From positions 1-10,637 of the forward strand of contig JADGCM010000052.1 of the NCBI GenBank assembly GCA_015228995.1: a DNA stretch of 10,637 bases, written 5' to 3'. This DNA comes from Magnetococcales bacterium (GTDB lineage: Bacteria; Pseudomonadota; Magnetococcia; Magnetococcales; JADGCH01). Of this stretch, positions 1 to 6,340 are shown piece by piece. The notes under the pieces were generated by a model. The model saw only the letters and a list, made by a program, of their open reading frames with translations. It did no database searches and was not told the origin of the DNA. The number at the start of each line of letters is the position of its first letter. Positions within the stretch are counted from its first letter, which is position 1. Both the position numbers and the translations under genes were made by a program.

Positions 1-173
1 TGCGTCGATCCTTAGCAACGGGGGTCGTGGTCGGCTTTACTCTCTATACCATTGAGGACCTGTTTAACTCATTTGGTGAGTACCATCGCCTAACCCCGGA
101 GTTGGCAGCTTGGTCTCCGGTTGCCATATTCATCAGTTTCGGCCTTTTTTTGTTGTTTAACATGGAAGAGTAA
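1..173 (+). CDS. lptG: LptG, lipopolysaccharide export permease, C-terminal fragment
   Basis: This is the last 56 codons of a reading frame that enters from the left edge; the first full codon is at position 3 and the TAA stop is at 171-173. The peptide begins RRSLATGVVVGFTLYTIEDL and ends GLFLLFNMEE. It shows the last two hydrophobic segments separated by a short polar stretch (FGEYHRLTPELAAWSP). This is the usual C-terminus of the YjgP/YjgQ (LptF/LptG) family, the inner-membrane permease that with LptB pulls lipopolysaccharide out of the membrane toward the Lpt bridge. The 'LTPELAAWSP' loop before the last membrane helix favours LptG over LptF. LptF usually precedes LptG and would lie to the left. 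The assignment rests only on this C-terminal piece. The gene converges on hemH, leaving one base between the two stops. Confidence 0.8.
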   Translation, partial: RRSLATGVVVGFTLYTIEDLFNSFGEYHRLTPELAAWSPVAIFISFGLFLLFNMEE

Positions 174-174
174 C

Positions 175-1155
175 CTATGGTCCCCAACCAGACAGTTCGC
201 GTCGCACCAAACCGGTGAGCGCAGCCAACCAAGCACCGCTGTCATTCAGACCGGGCAGTAATTGGAAGCTGCTGCCTCCTTGATCTAAAAACAATTGCCG
301 CCCCTGCTGGCCAATCTCCTCCAGCGTTTCCAGGCAGTCTGAGACAAACCCCGGGCAGATGACGACCACTCCCTTGTGTCCTTGTTGCGGTAATGTTTTT
401 AGCCATTGATCGGTGGCGGGTTGCAACCATTTGCTACGACCAAACCGTGATTGAAAGGTCACCGCCCACTGCTTTTCCGGCAGGGAGAGCGCCGTAACCA
501 GCTTTTCAGCTGTCACCTGACACTGCCGTTGATAAGGGTCCCCCTCATTGACATGCCGCTGCGGCAGACCATGGAACGAAAACAGAAAAAAATGTTGCCG
601 CAAGTTGCGCACACTGGTGGCCAACATCTCGACTCGCTGTACCAACGCCCGCAAATAGGCCGGGTCATCGAAAAAAGGGGCGGCAAAACGTAATGTTGGC
701 AGCGCCCGGCGTTGGTGTACCGTACGATAGACCATATCGACGATTGAGGCGTGGGTAGCGCCGGAATAGTGGGGGAATAGGGGAAAAATCAGCATCTGGT
801 CACAACCATGATCAAGCAGCTCGTTAATAACGGTTGCCAGGGCGGGTTGGCCGTAGCGCATGGCGTAACGCACCACGATATTAGCCCCTAGATCATGGGA
901 GACTGCTTCAGCCTGCCGTCTAGTATGGTAGTATAACGGTGCCAAGCCGTCATCACGCCAGATGTGTCGGTATAGCGCAGCGGAACGGGGTGATCGTAGC
1001 GGCAAGATGATACCGTTGAGCAACGGCCCCCACAACCAGCGTGGGACATCGATCACCCGTGGATCGGACAAAAACTGGCGCAGGTAGCTTTTAACTGCGG
1101 CGGTAGTCGGTTCATCGGGACTACCCATCTGGACCAAGATAACAGCGGTGGCCAT
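175..1155 (-). CDS. hemH: Ferrochelatase (protoporphyrin ferrochelatase)
   Basis: The 326-residue protein is complete and matches the usual bacterial ferrochelatase length (about 320). It inserts Fe(II) into protoporphyrin IX, the last step of protoheme synthesis, at or near the cytoplasmic face of the inner membrane. Visible family motifs are an N-terminal LVQMGSP (usually L-x-N-x-GSP, residues 7-13), YGQP (about 101-104), FPLFPHYS (124-131), the signature SFHGLPQRH (193-201) with the metal-binding histidine at 195, and FVSDCLETLEEI (270-281) carrying the conserved acidic pair. There is no C-terminal extension or visible iron-sulfur cysteine cluster. The ATG at 1153-1155 is preceded by AAGGA, spaced rather far (about 14 nt), so initiation may be modest. 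It is transcribed away from rplU; a weak divergent promoter candidate lies in the shared intergenic region. No neighbour is a heme gene, so it is probably a single-gene unit. Confidence 0.96.
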   Translation of the reverse strand: MATAVILVQMGSPDEPTTAAVKSYLRQFLSDPRVIDVPRWLWGPLLNGIILPLRSPRSAALYRHIWRDDGLAPLYYHTRRQAEAVSHDLGANIVVRYAMRYGQPALATVINELLDHGCDQMLIFPLFPHYSGATHASIVDMVYRTVHQRRALPTLRFAAPFFDDPAYLRALVQRVEMLATSVRNLRQHFFLFSFHGLPQRHVNEGDPYQRQCQVTAEKLVTALSLPEKQWAVTFQSRFGRSKWLQPATDQWLKTLPQQGHKGVVVICPGFVSDCLETLEEIGQQGRQLFLDQGGSSFQLLPGLNDSGAWLAALTGLVRRELSGWGP

Positions 1156-1193
1156 TTTTGAGTGGACTTCCTTCGCGACGACTGGAAAAGTTG

Positions 1194-1222
1194 TTGACAG
1201 TGAGACAGCACTTCTCCATAAT
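1194..1222 (+). promoter_or_regulatory. Predicted sigma-70 promoter for rplU-rpmA
   Basis: A perfect -35 hexamer TTGACA (1194-1199) is followed after exactly 17 bp by CATAAT (1217-1222), five of six matches to the -10 consensus. Transcription would start near 1229 and give a leader of about 65 nt before rplU. This is the only strong promoter-like pair in the 139-bp hemH-rplU gap, and a strong promoter fits a ribosomal protein operon. The prediction is from sequence only. Confidence 0.72.
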
Positions 1223-1245
1223 ACACCGTTCTGTTCCGTTATGAA
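1218..1245 (-). promoter_or_regulatory. Weak candidate promoter for hemH, overlapping the rplU promoter
   Basis: On the minus strand TATTAT (plus positions 1218-1223, five of six to TATAAT) is preceded at 16 bp by TTCATA (1240-1245, four of six to TTGACA). It would drive hemH with a leader of about 55 nt. Its -10 overlaps the -10 of the rightward promoter, so the two polymerases could not bind at once. The match is ordinary and the AT-rich stretch could give it by chance. Confidence 0.3.
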
Positions 1246-1294
1246 ATTCTGTGATGAAATTTTATTGATCGGTCTGTTTTGGAGGGTAGCCTAA

Positions 1295-1618
1295 ATGTAT
1301 GCGGTAGTTCGCACTGGCGGCAAGCAATACCGGGTCGCAGTTAATGACTGTGTGCGTGTAGAACAGTTGCCTGGAGAAAAAGGGGATACTGTTGAACTGA
1401 AGGATGTGCTAATGGTGGCCAACGACGTAGGCGTTGAAGGCACCGCAACGATCCAGGCCGGTACCGCAGTAGCGGAACGGGTAGTGACCGCGCAGATCGT
1501 CCGGCAGTTACGTGATCGCAAGATTATCGTGTTCAAAAAAAGACGTCGTGTCAACTATCGGCGCAAACAGGGTCACAGACAGAATTTAACTGAGCTGCGC
1601 ATCACGGCAATTCAGTAG
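1295..1618 (+). CDS. rplU: 50S ribosomal protein L21
   Basis: The 107-residue protein is a full-length bL21 (about 103 in Escherichia coli). It starts MYAVVRTGGKQYRV and carries the basic family signature FKKRRRVNYRRKQGHRQ near residues 79-96, followed by TELRITAI. bL21 binds 23S rRNA in the large subunit. The ATG has a clear Shine-Dalgarno site, GGAGG at 1281-1285, with 9 nt spacing. It is the first gene of the operon behind the 1194-1222 promoter, and rpmA follows after 30 bp. The C-terminal half is the most conserved; the central section (residues 40-65) is ordinary variable sequence. The minus-strand frame across this gene has no recognisable protein features and was not annotated. Confidence 0.97.
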   Translation: MYAVVRTGGKQYRVAVNDCVRVEQLPGEKGDTVELKDVLMVANDVGVEGTATIQAGTAVAERVVTAQIVRQLRDRKIIVFKKRRRVNYRRKQGHRQNLTELRITAIQ

Positions 1619-1648
1619 TTTTTGGTGTGGTGGTAAGGAGGATGGGCT

Positions 1649-1906
1649 ATGGCTCATAAAAAAGCAGCAGGAAGTTCTAAGAATGGCCGTGATTCTGCCG
1701 GTCGTCGTCTAGGAGTCAAGAAATTTGGTGGTGAGCAGGTCGCTCCGGGGTATATCTTGATACGCCAACGCGGTACCAAGACCTATCCGGGTACTGGTGT
1801 GGGTATGGGGCGCGATCATACCCTGTTCGCTCTGATAGCTGGGCAGGTGCAGTTCAAGCGTCAGCGTGACCGTCTGTACATCAATGTTGTTGCCGCCTCA
1901 GCATGA
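1649..1906 (+). CDS. rpmA: 50S ribosomal protein L27
   Basis: The 85-residue bL27 is complete and of normal length. It begins MAHKKAAGSSKNGRDSAG, with the flexible N-terminal tail that reaches the peptidyl-transferase centre, followed by GGEQVAPGYILIRQRGTK and the GVGMGRDHTLFAL core. There is no cleavable N-terminal extension of the kind seen in Firmicutes. A textbook Shine-Dalgarno site, AAGGAGG at 1635-1641, sits 7 nt before the ATG. It follows rplU closely, the near-universal bacterial pairing, and obgE follows 26 bp later, so all three are likely co-transcribed. Confidence 0.97.
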   Translation: MAHKKAAGSSKNGRDSAGRRLGVKKFGGEQVAPGYILIRQRGTKTYPGTGVGMGRDHTLFALIAGQVQFKRQRDRLYINVVAASA

Positions 1907-1915
1907 TAAACGATC

Positions 1916-1921
1916 TATAAT
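1916..1921 (+). promoter_or_regulatory. Perfect -10 hexamer just before obgE
   Basis: TATAAT lies at 1916-1921, with its last base 11 nt before the obgE ATG at 1933. No convincing -35 box stands 16-18 bp upstream (the sequence there is CG-rich), and no TG dinucleotide extends the -10. If it is used, the transcript would start about 5 nt before the ATG. It may simply be chance in a short AT-rich gap. Confidence 0.25.
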
Positions 1922-1932
1922 AACTGTGTTGT

Positions 1933-3111
1933 ATGCAGTTTTTTGACGAAGTTCGGGTCTATGTTCGCTCCGGTGATGGGGGTAATGGTATTGTAGCGTT
2001 TCGGCGCGAGAAATACGTGCCTTACGGCGGACCGGATGGGGGAGATGGTGGCTGTGGTGGCGATGTCGTCTTTATCGCCGATCCCCAGCAAAACACCCTG
2101 GTCGATTTACATTATCGGCCGCATCTAAAAGCGGCACGTGGCGGCGATGGGATGGGGAAGAGCCGTACCGGCCGTTCCGTTCCTGCCTTGGAAGTCAAGG
2201 TGCCGGTCGGCACGCTGGTGCGTGACAACAGCACCGGCCAGTTGCTATCAGACCTGCGCCATGCGGGGGATCGCTTTGTGGCGGCGGTGGGGGGACGCGG
2301 AGGACGCGGCAATGTCCACTTCAAAAGCTCGGTCAATCGTACCCCACGTTATGCCGAGCCGGGCACTCCGGGACAAGAGCAATGGCTCCATTTGGAACTT
2401 AAGCTACTGGCCGATGTCGGGCTGGTCGGCCAGCCCAATGCCGGAAAATCGACGCTGCTTACTGCTGTATCAGCGGCAAGGCCCAAGGTTGCCGATTATC
2501 CCTTCACCACCATAACTCCCCATTTGGGAGTAGTCTCGGTGTCGGCGCTGGAGCAATTTGTCATGGCCGATATTCCCGGGCTCATCAGTGGCGCCAGTGA
2601 TGGTCAAGGGTTGGGCCACCTGTTTTTGCGTCACATCGAACGCTGCGCCGTGCTGTTGCACTTGGTGGAAGCGGCCCCCGCTGATGAATCAGACCCCGTC
2701 GTCAATTTTCAAGCCATCGAACACGAATTGGCCTGTTACGCACCTGGATTGGCGGATAAACCGCGCTTGATCGTGCTCACCAAGTCCGACCTAGTGGATG
2801 CTGAGCAACAAGCCACCTTATTAGGGCGACTACAACAGCTCAGCGGCGACCGCCAGCCTCCTCTGGTTATTTCGGCGGTCTCCGGCGTCGGCCTTTCTGA
2901 ACTGTTGCAGCAGTCGTTCCTTTATGTCCAGCGGGCGCGTGCCCAGCAACGGCAATGGCTGTCCCTGCCAGATGCACCGACGCGTGCTGGTCATAGCAAC
3001 GTCACTGAGGCGGAAGAGCAAGCCTCCCCTGCCGCTTCGGATTTAGGGACATTTGACTGGGATGCCGCGACGGCTGATTGGGAAGAGGACGAGGACAATG
3101 AGCCGTCATGA
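1933..3111 (+). CDS. obgE: Obg family GTPase (ObgE/CgtA), 50S assembly factor
   Basis: The 392-residue protein matches the 390-residue E. coli ObgE. The glycine-rich Obg fold fills about residues 1-158 (GDGGNG, FRREKYVPYGGPDGGDGG, GGRGGRGN). The GTPase domain follows: G1 GQPNAGKST (166-174), G3 DIPGL (213-217), G4-like TKSD (283-286; the consensus is NKxD, so threonine replaces asparagine) and G5 SAVSG (314-318). The C-terminus is short and acidic with repeated tryptophans (FDWDAATADWEEDED), as in gammaproteobacterial Obg. Members bind the 50S subunit, act in its maturation and link to the stringent response. The ATG at 1933 has no clear Shine-Dalgarno site, unlike rplU and rpmA. The 3' end overlaps proB by 14 bp. 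Confidence 0.96.
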   Translation: MQFFDEVRVYVRSGDGGNGIVAFRREKYVPYGGPDGGDGGCGGDVVFIADPQQNTLVDLHYRPHLKAARGGDGMGKSRTGRSVPALEVKVPVGTLVRDNSTGQLLSDLRHAGDRFVAAVGGRGGRGNVHFKSSVNRTPRYAEPGTPGQEQWLHLELKLLADVGLVGQPNAGKSTLLTAVSAARPKVADYPFTTITPHLGVVSVSALEQFVMADIPGLISGASDGQGLGHLFLRHIERCAVLLHLVEAAPADESDPVVNFQAIEHELACYAPGLADKPRLIVLTKSDLVDAEQQATLLGRLQQLSGDRQPPLVISAVSGVGLSELLQQSFLYVQRARAQQRQWLSLPDAPTRAGHSNVTEAEEQASPAASDLGTFDWDAATADWEEDEDNEPS

Positions 3112-4249
3112 GAGCAACGCCGCTGCCGCTTGGCAGCGGGTTGCCCAAGCGAGGCGCGTCATTATCAAAATTGGCTCGCAATTGCTGACGGCTGGCCAGG
3201 ACCATTTACAACGGGATTGGATCGGTCGGCGTTGTCGGGAGGTTTGTCTAGCCTTAGCCGCCGGACGACAGGCGGTCATTGTCACCTCAGGAGCCATTGC
3301 GGCGGGAACAGCTCGGCTGCATCTTGGCCGTAAACCGTTGTTATTGCGTGAGAAACAGGCTGCTGCTGCTGCTGGTCAAGGGGTTCTGATGCAGTGTTAC
3401 GAAGAAGCTTTTATCGCCCACGACCGTTCGGTAGCGCAGATCTTACTGACACGCGAAGATGTCGCCCATCGACGACGTTATCTTAATGCCCGTGACACCC
3501 TGGAGACCCTGCTGACGCTTGGGCTGGTGCCGATCGTCAACGAAAATGACACCGTCGTCGTCGAGGAGATCTGTTTTGGTGAAAACGACACCTTGGCCGC
3601 TCTGGTCGCCGGTCTGATTGACGCCGATTTATTGATCCTCTTGTCAGATATCGATGGTCTCTATGATCACGACCCACACCAGCATGACCAAGCCCAACTG
3701 ATCCCATTGGTGTCCCACATCACCGCTGACATTGAGCGACTGGCTGGTGGTAGTGGCAGCCAAGTTGGTTCCGGTGGCATGGTCACTAAACTGCAAGCGG
3801 CACGTATGGCGGCACGCAGTGGCTGCATGACCGTTATTGCCAATGGGTTTTGTGAGGCAGTGATCCCACGTATCCTGGCTGGCCAACCGACAGGAACGCT
3901 CTTCTTGAGCGAGGACGACGCTATCAGCAGTCGTAAACGCTGGATTGCCCACGGCCTGCGTAGCGGTGGTGATGTCGAGCTGGACGACGGTGCGGCAGCG
4001 GCGCTATTGGGCGGCCGCAGCCTGTTGGCTAAAGGTATTCGGCGCGTCCAAGGCCATTTCGACCGTGGTGCAGCGGTACGCTGTTTGTCCCCGCAGGGGG
4101 AACCCTTGGCACGCGGCTTGGTCAACTACAGTGCCGACGAATTGCGGCGTATCGCTGGCCATCACAGCAGCGAGTTTGAGGCCATACTTGGTTTTCGTGG
4201 CGACGATGAGGTGATTCATCGCGATAATTTGGTGGTTCTGACAACATGA
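3098..4249 (+). CDS. proB: Glutamate 5-kinase with C-terminal PUA domain
   Basis: From the ATG at 3098 the protein has 383 residues, close to the two-domain E. coli ProB (367). It phosphorylates L-glutamate to glutamyl 5-phosphate, the first and feedback-controlled step of proline synthesis, in the cytoplasm. The amino-acid kinase domain shows VIIKIGSQLL (21-30), IVTSGAIAAG (61-70), VNENDTV (147-153), SDIDGLYD (183-190) and GSGGMVTKLQAA (224-235). A PUA domain covers about 285-383 (AKGI, GLVNYSADEL). An in-frame ATG at 3053 would add 15 residues inside obgE that do not resemble ProB, so 3098 is preferred; GAGG (3091-3094) and AGAGG (3084-3088) lie upstream. The start sits inside the last codons of obgE (14-bp overlap), suggesting coupled translation. 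proA follows. Confidence 0.95.
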   Translation: MSRHESNAAAAWQRVAQARRVIIKIGSQLLTAGQDHLQRDWIGRRCREVCLALAAGRQAVIVTSGAIAAGTARLHLGRKPLLLREKQAAAAAGQGVLMQCYEEAFIAHDRSVAQILLTREDVAHRRRYLNARDTLETLLTLGLVPIVNENDTVVVEEICFGENDTLAALVAGLIDADLLILLSDIDGLYDHDPHQHDQAQLIPLVSHITADIERLAGGSGSQVGSGGMVTKLQAARMAARSGCMTVIANGFCEAVIPRILAGQPTGTLFLSEDDAISSRKRWIAHGLRSGGDVELDDGAAAALLGGRSLLAKGIRRVQGHFDRGAAVRCLSPQGEPLARGLVNYSADELRRIAGHHSSEFEAILGFRGDDEVIHRDNLVVLTT

Positions 4250-4267
4250 GCCATTGGCACGACACGC

Positions 4268-4274
4268 AAAGGAG
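4268..4274 (+). promoter_or_regulatory. Ribosome binding site fixing the proA start
   Basis: AAAGGAG at 4268-4274 stands 9 nt before the ATG at 4284. An in-frame TTG at 4254 would give a protein 10 residues longer, but it lies upstream of this site and has no Shine-Dalgarno sequence of its own. The site therefore supports 4284 as the proA start. Confidence 0.75.
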
Positions 4275-4283
4275 CATCCATTC

Positions 4284-5579
4284 ATGACTGAAGCAACGGC
4301 CCACTTCCCCAACTCCGTTGTAGCATCGGTGGAGAGCATGGCACAGCAAGCCCGTCAGGCGGCGCCGCTGTTAGCCCGTTCCAGTGGGGCGGTACGCAAT
4401 CGTGCTCTTGGGATCATGGCAGATCGACTCTTGGCCCAACAGCAACCATTGCTAGAGGCCAACCATCGCGATTTAGAGGCCGCTCAACAGGCCGGATTGG
4501 CCCCAGCACTGATCGACCGCTTGCGCGTCGATGCCGCTGGTATCGCTGCCATGGCCACTGGTCTGCGTCAGATTGCCGCGCTACCCGACCCGATTGGGGA
4601 GGTCAGCGAGCTGCGCGTGCGTCCCAATGGTATGTCGGTGGGTCGGATGCGGGTGCCGCTGGGAGTGATGGCCATTATCTATGAGTCGCGTCCCAATGTC
4701 ACTGCCGATGCCGTGGGTCTGTGCATCAAATCAGGCAATGCCATCATCTTGCGCGGTGGTTCGGAAGCCCACCATTCCAACCAAGCCATTGCCGCCTGTT
4801 TGACCGCAGCGGTAGCCGATGCCGGTCTGCCCGCCGCCGTGGTGCAATGTTTGGCCACCCCCGATCGTGCCGCTGTTGGGGCGTTGCTGCGCTGTGATCG
4901 TTGGATCGATGTAGTGATTCCCCGTGGTGGCAAGGGGTTGATCCAGCGGGTCATTGAGGAGTCCCATATTCCGGTCATCAAGCATTTGGATGGCATTTGC
5001 CACACCTATATCGATCGTTATGCCGACCTAGCCATGGCCATTGAATTGACCTTCAATGGCAAGATGCAGCGCACAGCAGTCTGCAACGCGACCGAGATTT
5101 TATTGGTACACGAGGCCATTGCGGCTGACTTTCTCCCCCAGGTAGGAGACCGGTTACACCAGGCCGGTTGTGAATTGCGCGGTTGCCCACGTACGCTGCA
5201 GCACCTGACCGCTGCCGCCATTCCGGCTGTGGCGGCCACCGATCGCGACTGGGATACCGAATTTCTGGCTCCCATCCTAGCGATTCGGGTGGTGGATCGA
5301 TTCGACGAGGCTCTGCTTCACATTGCGGCCCATTCCTCGCAACACACCGACGTCATTGTCACCCGCGATCATGATCGCGCCATGCGCTTTCTGCGCGAGG
5401 TCGATTCCTCGGCGGTGATGGTCAACGCCTCCAGCCGTTTTAACGATGGCTTTCAGTTCGGTCTCGGTGCCGAGATGGGGATCTCAACCGACAAGCTCCA
5501 TGTGCGTGGACCAGTCGGTCTGGAGGGGCTGACCTGCCAGAAGTATATTGTGCTGGGGAGTGGTCAACTGCGGACGTAG
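4284..5579 (+). CDS. proA: Glutamate-5-semialdehyde dehydrogenase (gamma-glutamyl phosphate reductase)
   Basis: The 431-residue protein is a full-length ProA (417 in E. coli). It reduces glutamyl 5-phosphate with NADPH to glutamate 5-semialdehyde, which cyclises to pyrroline-5-carboxylate. Family landmarks are the N-terminal ARQAAPLLARSSG, YESRPNVTADA (133-143), CIKSGNAIILRGGSEA (147-162), PRGGKGLI (213-220), and the catalytic-cysteine region MQRTAVCNATEILLV, with Cys267. VNASSRFNDGFQFGLGAEMGIS near residues 390-410 is the ProA signature. It follows proB by 34 bp in the same direction, so both proline enzymes are probably made together and may channel the unstable phosphate. A 38-bp gap separates it from the convergent DUF45 gene; no GC-rich hairpin with a T tract is visible there. 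Confidence 0.96.
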   Translation: MTEATAHFPNSVVASVESMAQQARQAAPLLARSSGAVRNRALGIMADRLLAQQQPLLEANHRDLEAAQQAGLAPALIDRLRVDAAGIAAMATGLRQIAALPDPIGEVSELRVRPNGMSVGRMRVPLGVMAIIYESRPNVTADAVGLCIKSGNAIILRGGSEAHHSNQAIAACLTAAVADAGLPAAVVQCLATPDRAAVGALLRCDRWIDVVIPRGGKGLIQRVIEESHIPVIKHLDGICHTYIDRYADLAMAIELTFNGKMQRTAVCNATEILLVHEAIAADFLPQVGDRLHQAGCELRGCPRTLQHLTAAAIPAVAATDRDWDTEFLAPILAIRVVDRFDEALLHIAAHSSQHTDVIVTRDHDRAMRFLREVDSSAVMVNASSRFNDGFQFGLGAEMGISTDKLHVRGPVGLEGLTCQKYIVLGSGQLRT

Positions 5580-5617
5580 CTGTGTTGGCGACCTGTTCTG
5601 CCTGATTCATGGATGAT

Positions 5618-6340
5618 TCACCAAGAGTCATGTCCCAACACCGAATGGTTCAACGCATCGCGATGGTATCGCCACTGGGGCATGACACGGTCGAGAATAG
5701 CGATAAACCGGTCTCCATGGCCCCGTTCCAGCAAATGGGCCAACTCGTGTACCACCACATATTCTAGCTGCTGCAACGGCTTTTTGGCCAATTCCAGATT
5801 AAACCAGATCCGTTTTGCTTGAATAACGCAACTCCCCCACCGCGTCTTCATCCGCCTGATGCGCCAATCGGCAACCTGAACACCAAGCACCCGTTGCCAT
5901 TTATCCAATAGTGGGGGAATGATCATCCCAAGCTGAACCCGGTACCAATCGTGGAGCACCTGCTGGCGCTGGTCAACGGTGGTATGGGGCCTAACAAACA
6001 GATCCATGAATGAATGGTCTCGCACCACCACTTTGGGAGGAGCGTTATGTTCGGTCACCACCAAACGGTAACGTTGTCCCATGAAATAATGACTCTCACC
6101 GTCAACCATTTCACGTTGTGACTGACGCGGTTGCGATTGAAACCGGGACTGTTGTCGTTTGATCCAGCTTAACTTCTGAATGATGGCCAATCGGATCATT
6201 TCATCATTAACCAGCAACGGCACTGCCACGCGTACTCTACCCTGTGGCGGGTAGACCCCTAAGTGGAGATTTTTGATATCCTTGCGTATCACATCGACGG
6301 TTAGGTCGCCGACAACGATACAGTGGCTGTTAATATTCAT
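5618..6340 (-). CDS. YgjP/DUF45-type predicted zinc metallopeptidase
   Basis: The protein has 240 residues from the ATG at 6338-6340. The C-terminal half carries VVVHELAHLLERGHGDRF: H198-E199-L200-A201-H202 plus H208 form the expected zinc site of the YgjP-like (DUF45, PF01863) family, related to SprT/M48 gluzincins. RMKTRWGSC (163-171) is the other family hallmark. No signal peptide or membrane segment is seen, so it is probably cytoplasmic. The ATG overlaps the end of hsdR by 11 bp; an in-frame TTG at 6359-6361 would enlarge the overlap. Neither start has a good Shine-Dalgarno site, so it is probably translated by coupling to hsdR. DUF45 genes often accompany type I restriction genes, but their substrate there is not known to me. 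The catalytic residues look intact. Confidence 0.9.
   Translation of the reverse strand: MNINSHCIVVGDLTVDVIRKDIKNLHLGVYPPQGRVRVAVPLLVNDEMIRLAIIQKLSWIKRQQSRFQSQPRQSQREMVDGESHYFMGQRYRLVVTEHNAPPKVVVRDHSFMDLFVRPHTTVDQRQQVLHDWYRVQLGMIIPPLLDKWQRVLGVQVADWRIRRMKTRWGSCVIQAKRIWFNLELAKKPLQQLEYVVVHELAHLLERGHGDRFIAILDRVMPQWRYHRDALNHSVLGHDSW

Noticed and set aside
174..174. Shared terminator between lptG and hemH
   Set aside because: The two stop codons are separated by a single base and no hairpin with a T tract is visible at the junction.
3053..3097. Upstream ATG start for proB
   Set aside because: The extra 15 residues lie inside the obgE C-terminus and do not resemble ProB; the ATG at 3098 gives the expected N-terminus.
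3667..4125. Minus-strand open frame of 152 codons
   Set aside because: It lies antisense within proB; the serine/proline/arginine-rich translation is typical of a GC-biased shadow frame.
5582..5641. Inverted repeat GTGTTGG ... CCAACAC between proA and the DUF45 gene as a terminator
   Set aside because: The 7-bp arms are separated by 46 bases, one arm lies in the DUF45 coding end, and there is no T tract.
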